Positions 9,306-17,838 of a DNA stretch of 64,000 bases are shown in pieces; position 1 is the first letter of the stretch; each line of letters opens with the position of its first letter. The notes under the pieces were generated by a model. The model searched no databases. It saw only the letters and a list, made by a program, of their open reading frames with translations, and had not been told where the DNA came from. The DNA lies in the NCBI GenBank assembly GCA_963836665.1, contig CAWIKL010000001.1:3658001-3722000 (forward strand), written 5' to 3'. Source of the stretch: JAICSD01 sp963836665. Lineage in GTDB: Bacteria; Acidobacteriota; Vicinamibacteria; Vicinamibacterales; 2-12-FULL-66-21. The position numbers and the translations under genes are program-made.

Positions 9306-11381
9306 ATGACCATTCTCTCGCTGCCGCTACTGCTGGAGGCCGTCGCGCGCGCGACGGTGATTCTCGCCTCCGCTGGTCTCGTCGCCGCCGCACTCCGCCG
9401 CTCATCGGCGTCGGCGCGTCACCTGGTGTGGGTACTCGGGCTGGTCAGCGCACTGCTCGTGCCGGCGTTCTCCCTGGCGCTGCCGCGCTGGGAAGTGCCG
9501 CTCGTCACGATCCGCACCGCACCGGCCGACCAGTTCGTGGCTACCGAGCCGAGCGTCCGAGGCAACGCCGTGAGCTCCCATACGATTGGAAGAAGCGCCA
9601 GGGCTTCTGCGACCGAGCCGGCCGGGTTCAACACTGACATCCGTGGGGCTGGCCTGCAGCTTCCGGCGATGCCGCTGCGCACGACCATCCTCTTGATCTG
9701 GGCCGCGGGCGCATCGCTCGTGCTCGGCCGCCTGTTGCTCGGGCTGCTCGCGGTGTGGTGGATGTCGCGCCGCACGCACGAGCTGACCACTGGTCCATGG
9801 CTATTGCTGGCGCGCGGTCTGGCGGCCGAGCTCGGTCTGCCCAACGTGCGCTTCGTCCAGAGCGTGACGGGATCGATGCCGATGGCCTGGGGGGTGCTGC
9901 GCGGATCTGTGCTGATGCCGGCCGACGCCGACAGCTGGCCGGCGCACCGGCTGCGTGTCGTTCTCCTGCACGAGCTCGCGCACGTCCGGCGGCGTGACTG
10001 CCTGACCCACCTCGTGGCGCAGATCGTCTGCGCGGTCTACTGGTTCAATCCGCTCGTCTGGATCGCCGCGCGGCGTCTGCGCAGCGAGCGCGAGCGTGCC
10101 TGCGACGATTTCGTGCTGCAGACCGGCACGCGCGGCTCCGACTACGCCGAGCTGCTGCTCGACATCGCCCGCGTCATGCAGCGGCAGCGCTTCCCCGCCG
10201 TGCTCGGCGGCGCCAGCCTCGCGATGGCGCATCGCTCGCAGCTCGAAGGACGCCTGATGGCCATCCTCGATCCGAAGATGCCGCGCCGCCGACCGACACG
10301 GGCACGGACCGCAGCGGCAGGCGCCGTGTTCGCCTTCCTGATCGTCTCGGTCGCGTCGGTCCAGCCGTGGGCGGAAACTCGCGCCGTCGTCAAGGCGTCG
10401 ACCAGCGACGCACAGGCCCGGTCGGAAGGGCCGGCCGAGCCGCGGCCCGACCAGGCTGCGGCAGGCGTGAAGGCGAACCCGCCTGACGAAAATGCGCGCC
10501 AGACGCAGATCCAGGACCGCGTGCAGGCCAACGTGCAGCGGCACCTGCAGGGCGCGATTGCGCAATCGGTCGACACCGTTGTCGCCGACACCGTCAGTGC
10601 GGTCGCCGGGAGCGTGGCCGGCGGCGTGGTGAGCGGTGTAGTCGGTGGGGTGGTCGGCGGCGTGACGCCCGGCGTCGTGGCGGACGTCGAGGCCGCGATC
10701 GAGCACGGCGCCAGCCTCGGCGCCCAGGCGATGCCGACCCCGACGCCCACTCCGACGCCGACGCCCATGTCGACTCCAACGCCGTCACCGTCACACGCAA
10801 GCGCGAAGCAGACCGCCGATCCGCGCGCGGTCGCGGCGCTGATGGAGGCACTGAAGGACAGCGACAAGGAGGTGCGCGAGACGGCGATGCACGCGCTCGT
10901 GCAGCTGCACGATCCGCGAATGTTCGAGCCGCTGATCGCCGCGCTGAAAGACGCCAGTCCAGACGTGCGCGAGCAGGCCGTGTTTGGGCTCGGCCAGCTG
11001 CGCGATCCGCGCGCGCTCGAGCCGCTGACGACCGTCCTGCACGACAGCAACCCTGACGTCCGCCAGCAGGCGGTCTTCGCCCTCGGTCAGCTGCGCGACA
11101 AGCGCGCCGTGTCACCGCTCATCTCCGCCTTGAAGGACGAGAACCCGGACGTGCGCGAGCACGCCGCCTTCGCACTCGGGCAGATCCGCGACGGCAGCGC
11201 CGTCGAACCGCTGGTAATCGCGCTGAAGGACAGTAACCCCGACGTCCGCGCGCAGGCCGCGTTCGCGCTCGGCCAGCTGCACGACCCGCGCGCCATCGAT
11301 GGCCTGACCGCCGCACTGAAGGACGGCAACACCGACGTCCGCCGGCAGGCGGCATTCGCGCTCGGACAAATCCGCTACTAG
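9306..11381 (+). CDS. BlaR1-like M56 metallopeptidase fused to C-terminal HEAT repeats
   Basis: A 691-residue protein. N-terminal membrane helices surround an M56 zinc protease domain: HELAH at 222-226, with the downstream NPLVW and ERACDD segments supplying the remaining conserved residues. A hydrophobic segment at about 338-355 precedes a long low-complexity region: Gly/Val repeats at about 435-460 and a Thr-Pro linker at about 479-495. The last 190 residues are six 31-residue HEAT/PBS-lyase repeats (consensus DPRAVEPLIAALKDSNPDVRxQAAFALGQL). In canonical BlaR1 this position holds a penicillin-binding sensor, which is absent. Topology suggests the HEAT repeats are extracytoplasmic and may bind a ligand or the two HEAT proteins encoded downstream. 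Confidence 0.85.
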   Translation: MTILSLPLLLEAVARATVILASAGLVAAALRRSSASARHLVWVLGLVSALLVPAFSLALPRWEVPLVTIRTAPADQFVATEPSVRGNAVSSHTIGRSARASATEPAGFNTDIRGAGLQLPAMPLRTTILLIWAAGASLVLGRLLLGLLAVWWMSRRTHELTTGPWLLLARGLAAELGLPNVRFVQSVTGSMPMAWGVLRGSVLMPADADSWPAHRLRVVLLHELAHVRRRDCLTHLVAQIVCAVYWFNPLVWIAARRLRSERERACDDFVLQTGTRGSDYAELLLDIARVMQRQRFPAVLGGASLAMAHRSQLEGRLMAILDPKMPRRRPTRARTAAAGAVFAFLIVSVASVQPWAETRAVVKASTSDAQARSEGPAEPRPDQAAAGVKANPPDENARQTQIQDRVQANVQRHLQGAIAQSVDTVVADTVSAVAGSVAGGVVSGVVGGVVGGVTPGVVADVEAAIEHGASLGAQAMPTPTPTPTPTPMSTPTPSPSHASAKQTADPRAVAALMEALKDSDKEVRETAMHALVQLHDPRMFEPLIAALKDASPDVREQAVFGLGQLRDPRALEPLTTVLHDSNPDVRQQAVFALGQLRDKRAVSPLISALKDENPDVREHAAFALGQIRDGSAVEPLVIALKDSNPDVRAQAAFALGQLHDPRAIDGLTAALKDGNTDVRRQAAFALGQIRY

Positions 11382-11480
11382 CCGACCGCCCGCCGACGCC
11401 GATCGCTTCCGGCGATCGCGCCGCACGGGCCGTCTCCTGAAGTGCTGTTTTTCTAGCAGGCAAGAGGGAGTCAATCGCAC

Positions 11481-12062
11481 ATGAGCCCAGTCGCCGTCTT
11501 CTGCCGCACACTCCTCAAGTCGAGCGCCATCTTCATCGGCGCCGCCGCCATCTTTCTCCATCCGTCACTCGAGTGGCGCCCGATCGCTCAGCGCGGCACC
11601 ACCGTCGGCGCGCAGCAGTCGGGCAGCGAAGCCGCCGTCGACGCGCTGGTCGTGGCGCTGAAAGACAGCGACGCCGGCGTCCGCCGCGAAGCGGCTCGCG
11701 CGCTGGCGCAGATGAACAACCGACGCGCCGTTCCCGCGTTGTCCGCGGCGCTTGCGGACGCCGATCCCCAGATTCGCGCCTCAGTCGCCGCGGCGCTCGG
11801 CGAAATCGGCGACGCGGCCGCGGTCGACGCTCTGATTGGCGCGATCAAGGACAAATCCGTCGAGGTGCGCCGCCGGGTCGTCAGCGCACTCGGCGAGATC
11901 GGTGACACGAGGGCCCTCGACGCGCTGACGCAGGCACTCAAGGACGAGGACGCCGGCGTCCGCCGCGCCGCAGCCGCGGCGATTGCCGAAGTCGGTGGCG
12001 CCAGCGGCCCGCACCCGCATCCGCACCCGCATCCGGTTGTCGCACGGGTGGTGGTGCGCTGA
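11481..12062 (+). CDS. Exported HEAT-repeat protein with His-Pro tail
   Basis: A 193-residue protein with an N-terminal signal or anchor segment (about residues 5-25). Four to five HEAT repeats follow (VDALVVALKDSDAGVRREAARALAQM and related units). A C-terminal PHPHPHPHP tail could bind metal. The repeats match those at the end of the upstream BlaR-like protein, so the proteins may bind each other or the same ligand. It lies 99 bp after that gene and overlaps the next HEAT gene by one base (TGATG). No enzyme motif is present. Confidence 0.8.
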   Translation: MSPVAVFCRTLLKSSAIFIGAAAIFLHPSLEWRPIAQRGTTVGAQQSGSEAAVDALVVALKDSDAGVRREAARALAQMNNRRAVPALSAALADADPQIRASVAAALGEIGDAAAVDALIGAIKDKSVEVRRRVVSALGEIGDTRALDALTQALKDEDAGVRRAAAAAIAEVGGASGPHPHPHPHPVVARVVVR

Positions 12063-12730
12063 TGAAGGCGTCTCTCATCGCGCTCTCGCTCGTCGCGTTC
12101 TCGGCGCAGCACGACGTCAGCGCCGCGGCGTCCGGGCTTTCGTCCTCGGATCCGTCCGTGCGCGCCCATGCCGCCTGCGATCTGCGTGCACTCGGGAGTG
12201 CGGCCGCGCCCTTGAGCACGCGTCTCGCCGCGATGCTCGACGATGCGTCGCCGGTCGATCCGGCAGTCTGTGGCGAGCATACCTGGCGCTTCCGCGGCGC
12301 GCAGGAACCGACGACGCCTGGGGAGCAGGCGGCGTCGGCACTGGTGGCCATCGGCGCGCCGACGCGGCCGCTGCTGCGCAGCGCGCTCGACGGCCCGGCA
12401 TGGGTGGCGCGCCGCAACGCCGCCTGGGCGCTCGGCGCGCTCAAGGATTCGGAAGCCGTGCCGGCGTTGATTGCCGCCTTGAAAGATACCGACGCCGGCG
12501 TGCGCGAACAGGTGGCCTGGGCACTCGGCGCGATCGGCGATCGCCGCGCCGTCGATGGCCTCGTCAACGCACTCACCGACACGGTGGCCAGCGTGCGGCG
12601 CCAGGCGGCGTGGGCGCTCGGCGCCCTCGGTGATCGCCGCGCCGTCAGCGGCCTGACGCAGACGCTGAAAGACGCCGACGCCGGCGTCCGCAAGCAGGCC
12701 GCGTGGGCGCTCGGCGCCATCGGCGGCTAG
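12062..12730 (+). CDS. Exported HEAT-repeat protein
   Basis: A 222-residue protein with a likely signal peptide (MKASLIALSLVAFSAQ, cleavage near AAASG). A divergent first half is followed by four regular HEAT repeats (about 110-222; consensus RRAVxGLVxALKDxDAGVRxQAAWALGAIGD). It is coupled to the preceding HEAT gene through the TGATG overlap. It has no catalytic motif and is probably a protein-interaction scaffold in the envelope, working with the BlaR-HEAT sensor. Confidence 0.8.
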   Translation: MKASLIALSLVAFSAQHDVSAAASGLSSSDPSVRAHAACDLRALGSAAAPLSTRLAAMLDDASPVDPAVCGEHTWRFRGAQEPTTPGEQAASALVAIGAPTRPLLRSALDGPAWVARRNAAWALGALKDSEAVPALIAALKDTDAGVREQVAWALGAIGDRRAVDGLVNALTDTVASVRRQAAWALGALGDRRAVSGLTQTLKDADAGVRKQAAWALGAIGG

Positions 12731-12781
12731 CGCGCCGCGGGGGTATCGTCTGAATGACAGATGCCGGTTGCCGGACGACGA

Positions 12782-15184
12782 ATGTCTACTGACCTCCGCT
12801 TCGCGCTGCGCACGTTCGGGAAGGCGCCGGGCTTCACCGCCATCGCGATCATCGCGCTGGCGCTCGGCATCGGGGCCAACACCGCGATCTTCAGCGTCGT
12901 CTATGCGCTGCTGCTGAAACCGCTGCCGTTTTACCGGCCGGATCGCCTTGCCGTGCTGTGGGAACGGAGCCTGCCGCGCAATCTCCGCAAGAACGTCGCG
13001 TCGCCCGGCAATTACCTGCAGTGGCGTGACCTGAACACGACGTTCAGTGAGATGTCGGTGGTGTCGATGACCTTCCGCACGGCGCTTACCGGCGGCGGCG
13101 AACCCGCGCAAGTGTCCGAGCAGATCGTCAACGCGACGCTCTTCCCGATGCTCGGCGTCTCGGCGGCCGTCGGCCGCGTCTTCACCGGCGCGGAGGACAC
13201 ACCGAACGCGCCGCCGGTCGTGTTGATCAGCGATCGCCTCTGGAAGGCCCGCTTCGCCGCCGACCCGCACGTGATCAATCGCGTCATCCGCCTCGGCGGC
13301 ACGCCGACGACGGTCGTCGGCGTGATGCCGGCCGGCTTCTCGATCCTCGATCGCGACGTCGACTTGTGGCTACCGGCCGGCTTCTCGGCCGAGGCCCGGA
13401 CACCGCACGGACGCTGGCTGATGGTCGTGGCGCGCCTGAAAGACGGCGTGACGATGGCGCAGGCGCAGTCCGACATGACGCGCGTGGCGGCGGTGCTCGC
13501 GCACCAGTTCCCGCAGATCGACGCCGCCTGGACGGCGCTGGTCGTACCGCTGAGCGAACAGCTCACCGGCGACGTCCGCCCAGCGCTCCTGCTCATGCTG
13601 GGCGCGGTCGCCTTTGTCCTGCTCATCGCCTGTGCCAACGTCGCCAACCTGCTGCTCGCGCGTGCGACAGCGCGGCAGCGGGAGATGGCCGTGCGGGCCG
13701 CGCTCGGCGCCGATCGCTGGCGGTTGATCCGCCAGTTGCTGGTAGAGAGCCTGCTCCTCGCCGGTGCCGGCACCGCCGCCGGCGTGCTCCTGGCCTGGTG
13801 GAGCGTCGCACTCGTACGGACAGCCGTCGCGGCACGGCTGCCGATCGCGCGTCTCGACGAAGTGGGCCTTGGCCCGGGCGTGCTGCTCTTTGCTGTGATC
13901 GTGGCGGGCGCGAGCGCGCTGCTCTCCGGCATCGTTCCCGCGCTGACTGCGGCGGGTGCGTCGCTGACTGACGCCTTGAACGACGGCGGCCGGGCCGGGA
14001 CCGCCGGCCGCGGCCGCGCGCGCCAGGCGTTTGTCGTGGTCGAAGTCGCCCTGGCGCTGGTGCTGCTCGCCGGCGCGGGACTGCTGGTGCGTAGTTTCTG
14101 GACGCTGATGCGCGTCGACGCCGGGTTCGGCGCCGCGCGGACAATGACCATGAAGGTGACCCTGCCATCGGCGGCCTATCCGAAGCAGGCCCAGATGGTC
14201 GCATTCTTCGATCGGCTGTTCGAGCGCATCGATGCCGTCCCTGGCGTGCAGTCGTCGGGCGGCATCAGCTTTCTTCCGCTGGCCGGACTCGGCGCCGCCA
14301 CCAGCTTCACCATCGCCGGCCGGCCCGCGCCGACCCCAGGCCAGGAGCCCGGAGCCGAGGTCAAGGTCGTCACGCACGACTACTTCAAAACGATGGGCAT
14401 TCCGCTATTGCGCGGACGCCTCTTCGACGGCCGCGACACCGCGCCAGGGACGCGCCGCATCATCGTCAGCGCGGCGCTGGTCGGCAAGTATTTCGCCGGC
14501 GCCGATCCGATCGGTCAGCACATCGTCCTCTCCTGGAACGACGCCGGCCCCGACGAGATCGTCGGCGTGGTCGGCGACGTGCGATCGACCAGTCTCGAGA
14601 CCGAGCCGCGGCCGGCGAGCTACCTGCCGCCGGCGCGCTTCGCATATCCGTTCACCACGGTGACCGTCACGCCGGCGCCTGGCGCACGCGTGCTGACGCC
14701 GGAGCTCGTTGCCGCGGTGCACGCCCTCGACCCGAACGCGCCGGTGTCGGAGATTCGAACGATGGACGAGGTCGTGTCGATCTCGACCGTCGAGCGGCGC
14801 ATGACGATGACGCTGCTGATCGCCTTCGCGGCCCTCGCACTGGTGCTCGCGGCGGTCGGCATCTACGGCGTGATCAGCTACTCTGTGGCGCAGCGCACGC
14901 AGGAGATCGGCATCCGGATGGCACTCGGCGCGGGGCGGCTCGCGGTCGTACGCATGGTCGTGGGGCAGGCAGTACTCCTGGCCGGAGGCGGGATCGCCGC
15001 CGGGGCCGCCGGCGCGTGGCTGCTGACGCGGTTGATGCAGAAACTCCTCTTCGGCGTGGACGCCTCCGATCCCCTGACATTCGTCGCGGTATCCGCCGGG
15101 CTGGCTGCCGTCGCGCTGGCCGCCTCTGCCGTGCCCGCGGTGCGGGCCACTCGCGTCAACCCGGCGGTAGCGCTCCGTCCGTAG
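12782..15184 (+). CDS. ABC transporter permease, MacB/FtsX-like (ADOP type)
   Basis: An 800-residue permease. It has an N-terminal membrane helix (FTAIAIIALALGIGANTAIFSVV), a MacB periplasmic core domain (about 60-250) and three FtsX-type helices (about 275-420). A second periplasmic domain follows, then a second set of FtsX helices ending in the family-typical PAVRATRVNPAVALRP. This duplicated layout is the ADOP family that is strongly expanded in Acidobacteria, likely acting with an ATPase encoded elsewhere in exporting peptides, lipoproteins or drugs. The ATG at 12782 fits family N-termini; ATG at 12761 in the same frame is an alternative. No ATPase gene is adjacent. Confidence 0.88.
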   Translation: MSTDLRFALRTFGKAPGFTAIAIIALALGIGANTAIFSVVYALLLKPLPFYRPDRLAVLWERSLPRNLRKNVASPGNYLQWRDLNTTFSEMSVVSMTFRTALTGGGEPAQVSEQIVNATLFPMLGVSAAVGRVFTGAEDTPNAPPVVLISDRLWKARFAADPHVINRVIRLGGTPTTVVGVMPAGFSILDRDVDLWLPAGFSAEARTPHGRWLMVVARLKDGVTMAQAQSDMTRVAAVLAHQFPQIDAAWTALVVPLSEQLTGDVRPALLLMLGAVAFVLLIACANVANLLLARATARQREMAVRAALGADRWRLIRQLLVESLLLAGAGTAAGVLLAWWSVALVRTAVAARLPIARLDEVGLGPGVLLFAVIVAGASALLSGIVPALTAAGASLTDALNDGGRAGTAGRGRARQAFVVVEVALALVLLAGAGLLVRSFWTLMRVDAGFGAARTMTMKVTLPSAAYPKQAQMVAFFDRLFERIDAVPGVQSSGGISFLPLAGLGAATSFTIAGRPAPTPGQEPGAEVKVVTHDYFKTMGIPLLRGRLFDGRDTAPGTRRIIVSAALVGKYFAGADPIGQHIVLSWNDAGPDEIVGVVGDVRSTSLETEPRPASYLPPARFAYPFTTVTVTPAPGARVLTPELVAAVHALDPNAPVSEIRTMDEVVSISTVERRMTMTLLIAFAALALVLAAVGIYGVISYSVAQRTQEIGIRMALGAGRLAVVRMVVGQAVLLAGGGIAAGAAGAWLLTRLMQKLLFGVDASDPLTFVAVSAGLAAVALAASAVPAVRATRVNPAVALRP

Positions 15185-15220
15185 GCAGGCCTTCGGGCCT
15201 CCGTGGTACGATCCCGCGGC

Positions 15221-16534
15221 ATGCTCACCAGCGCGGGAATCATCCTGCTGCTGATAGCGCTCACGGGGTTCTACGTCGCGGCGGAGTTTGGCGCGGTTGG
15301 CGTACGCCGCAGCCGCCTGCGCCGCCTGTGCGAAGACGGCGATCCCACCGCGGCCCGCCTGCTGCCGATCGTTGAAAGCCCGCAGCGGCTCAACCAGTAC
15401 ATCGCGGTGTCGCAGGTCGGCATCACACTCTCCGGCATGATTCTCGGCGCTTACGCCGAGGCGAGGCTATCGCCGCTGGTCACGCCGCTGCTCGAACAGT
15501 TCACCTCGCTGTCGCCGCAAATGGCCGAATCGGTCGCCGGCATCGGCGTGCTCGTCGCCCTGACGATGCTGTCGGTGGTACTGGGTGAAATGGTCCCGAA
15601 AACCGCCGCGCTCCGCTATCCGACCGAGGTGGCACTCCTGACGACGGTGCCGATGCTCTGGTCGGCGCGCGCCTACGCCTGGTTCATCGTCATTCTCGAT
15701 CGCAGCGCCGCGGCGCTGCGCACCGTGCTCGGTATGCCGACCGCGACGCACCGTCACGTGCACTCGCCCGAGGAAATCGACCTGCTGATTGCCGAGAGCC
15801 GCGACGGCGGCCTGCTCGAACCGCAAGAGCAGGTGCGGCTGCACCGCGCCCTCCGTCTCGGGCGGCGTGACGCACGCCAGCTCATGGTGCCACGCGATCG
15901 GCTGGCCGCGATTGAGATGTCGACGCCACTCAGCGACGTGCGGCGCATCGCCGCGACCAGCCCGTACAGCCGCCTTCCCGTGTTTCGCCACACAATCGCC
16001 GACGTCGTCGGCATCCTGCACACCAAGGACGTGGTCACACATTTCCTCCAGCGCGGCCGCAGCGGCACGCTGGCGGCGCTGGTCAGGCCGATCCTGCGCG
16101 TGCCCGACTCGATGGCCGCCGATCGCCTGCTCGAATTCCTCCGCGAGCAGCGCAGTCATCAGGCTCTCGTCGTCGACGCCACCCAGGCGGTCGTCGGGAT
16201 GATCACGCTCGAAGACGTGATCGGCGAGTTGCTCGGCGGCGTGGCGGATGAGTTCAAGGCGCCGCGGCTGCTGCCGCTCCGCCTGACCGATGGCCGAGTG
16301 CGCCTGCCCGGCGACCTGCCGCTCGACCAGGCACGTGTCTGGGTCGAAGACGCGTGGCCGGCCGAGGGCGGGAGCGTCGGGGCGTTCGTCCGCCGCACCG
16401 CCGGCCGCCTGCCAGCGCCCGGCGAGGAGCTCGACATCGCGGGACTGCACGTCGAAGTCGAAAGCGTCGAGAACGATCGCATCGGCGCGATCATCGTGCA
16501 GACGCAAGACGGGAAGGCAGAGGACGCCGGATGA
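15221..16534 (+). CDS. CNNM/HlyC-CorC family membrane protein (DUF21-CBS-CorC_HlyC)
   Basis: A 437-residue protein. The N-terminal DUF21/CNNM membrane domain (about 1-190) contains FYVAAEFGAV and VVLGEMVPKTAAL. A CBS pair follows (about 205-335, ending VVGMITLEDVIGELLGG), then a C-terminal CorC_HlyC domain (about 345-437). Family members are linked to Mg2+/Co2+ efflux or ion homeostasis. It is followed by a second member whose ATG overlaps its stop (ATGA), so the two probably form a heteromeric or paired system. Confidence 0.88.
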   Translation: MLTSAGIILLLIALTGFYVAAEFGAVGVRRSRLRRLCEDGDPTAARLLPIVESPQRLNQYIAVSQVGITLSGMILGAYAEARLSPLVTPLLEQFTSLSPQMAESVAGIGVLVALTMLSVVLGEMVPKTAALRYPTEVALLTTVPMLWSARAYAWFIVILDRSAAALRTVLGMPTATHRHVHSPEEIDLLIAESRDGGLLEPQEQVRLHRALRLGRRDARQLMVPRDRLAAIEMSTPLSDVRRIAATSPYSRLPVFRHTIADVVGILHTKDVVTHFLQRGRSGTLAALVRPILRVPDSMAADRLLEFLREQRSHQALVVDATQAVVGMITLEDVIGELLGGVADEFKAPRLLPLRLTDGRVRLPGDLPLDQARVWVEDAWPAEGGSVGAFVRRTAGRLPAPGEELDIAGLHVEVESVENDRIGAIIVQTQDGKAEDAG

Positions 16535-17838
16535 TCGCCATCCTCGTCATCGCCGTATTCCTGCTGATGAACGCCTTCTTCGTCGCCGCCGAGTTCGCCA
16601 TCGTCGGCGCGCCGAAGTCGGCGATCGAGGCGCGCGCGGCGCGTGGCGATCGGCTGGCCCGACTGGTGCTGCGCGTCCTCGAGGACGCACACCGGCGCGA
16701 TCTCTACATCGCGACCGCGCAGATCGGGATCACGGTCGCGTCGCTTGGCCTCGGCATGTACGGGGAGCACAGACTGGCGCGGTGGACGCTGGCGCACCTG
16801 GGGATGAACACCTGGGCGGTGTGGCTCGCGGCACACGGGTTCGCCAGCGTCGTGGCTGTTGGCATCCTCACCTACTGTCACATCGTGCTCGGCGAGATGC
16901 TGCCCAAGTCGCTGGCCCTGCAGACAGCCGAACGTCTCGCGCTGTGGCTCACGCCGGCGATGCTGTGGACGCAGGCGGTGCTCTATCCAGTGGTGATCGC
17001 GCTCAACGCGGCCGGCAACCTGGTGCTCAAACCGTTCGGCATCGCCCCGCAACCGCACGGAACCGAGCAGTACTACACGGTCGAGGAGCTGCAGCTGATC
17101 GTCGAAGAATCGGAGGAGCAGGGAGCCCTGCGCGGCGAGTCGAGCCACGTGATGCAGGAGCTGTTCGAGTTCGGCGAGCTGACCGCCGGCGAGGTCATGG
17201 TGCCGCGCGTCCGCATCACCGGCGTGCCGCTCGGCGCATCGCCCGACGATCTGCGCCGCATCATCGGCAGTACCCCGCACACCCGCTATCCGGTCTACGA
17301 AGGGGACCTCGATCACATCGTCGGCACCTGCCACATCAAGGATCTGCTGCGCCTGCTCCTGAATGCGCAGCGCGTCACCGTCACCGCGGCGCGCCCCGCG
17401 CCGATGGTACCGGAAACGTCGCCACTCGACAGCGTGCTCGCGACGATGCGCCGTGAGCGGGCGCAGCTGGCATTGGTCATCGACGAACACGGCGGCACAT
17501 CCGGTATCGTCACACTCGAAGACCTGTTCGAGGAAGTGGTCGGCGAGATCGAGGAGGGCCCGGGACGGTCGGGGCCACGCCGCGACTCGTATGGGCGACT
17601 ACGCGTGCCGGGAACGCTGCGTCTCGACGAACTGGGGCAGCTGTTCGATCTCGAGCTGGCCCACGAGGACGTCGACAGCGTCAGCGGACTCGTGCTGACG
17701 CTGCTCGGCCGGCCGCCGCGCGTCGGCGATTCGGTCCGTTACGACCGCGTCCAGATTGACGTCACCGCCGTCAAGGGGCACGGCGTCGACGAGGCGGCGG
17801 TCACCCTACGTGAATTCGAGGGCGGCGCATCGGGTTAG
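16531..17838 (+). CDS. CNNM/HlyC-CorC family membrane protein, second copy
   Basis: A 435-residue paralogue of the preceding gene with the same order: DUF21 membrane domain (MNAFFVAAEFAIVG, HIVLGEMLPKSLAL), CBS pair (about 210-335, ending GIVTLEDLFEEVVGEIE), and a CorC_HlyC domain. It is translated from the ATGA overlap with copy 1. The 3' end overlaps the convergent KUP-like permease gene by 38 bp. It is likely in ion homeostasis; the transported ion cannot be told from sequence. Confidence 0.88.
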   Translation: MIAILVIAVFLLMNAFFVAAEFAIVGAPKSAIEARAARGDRLARLVLRVLEDAHRRDLYIATAQIGITVASLGLGMYGEHRLARWTLAHLGMNTWAVWLAAHGFASVVAVGILTYCHIVLGEMLPKSLALQTAERLALWLTPAMLWTQAVLYPVVIALNAAGNLVLKPFGIAPQPHGTEQYYTVEELQLIVEESEEQGALRGESSHVMQELFEFGELTAGEVMVPRVRITGVPLGASPDDLRRIIGSTPHTRYPVYEGDLDHIVGTCHIKDLLRLLLNAQRVTVTAARPAPMVPETSPLDSVLATMRRERAQLALVIDEHGGTSGIVTLEDLFEEVVGEIEEGPGRSGPRRDSYGRLRVPGTLRLDELGQLFDLELAHEDVDSVSGLVLTLLGRPPRVGDSVRYDRVQIDVTAVKGHGVDEAAVTLREFEGGASG

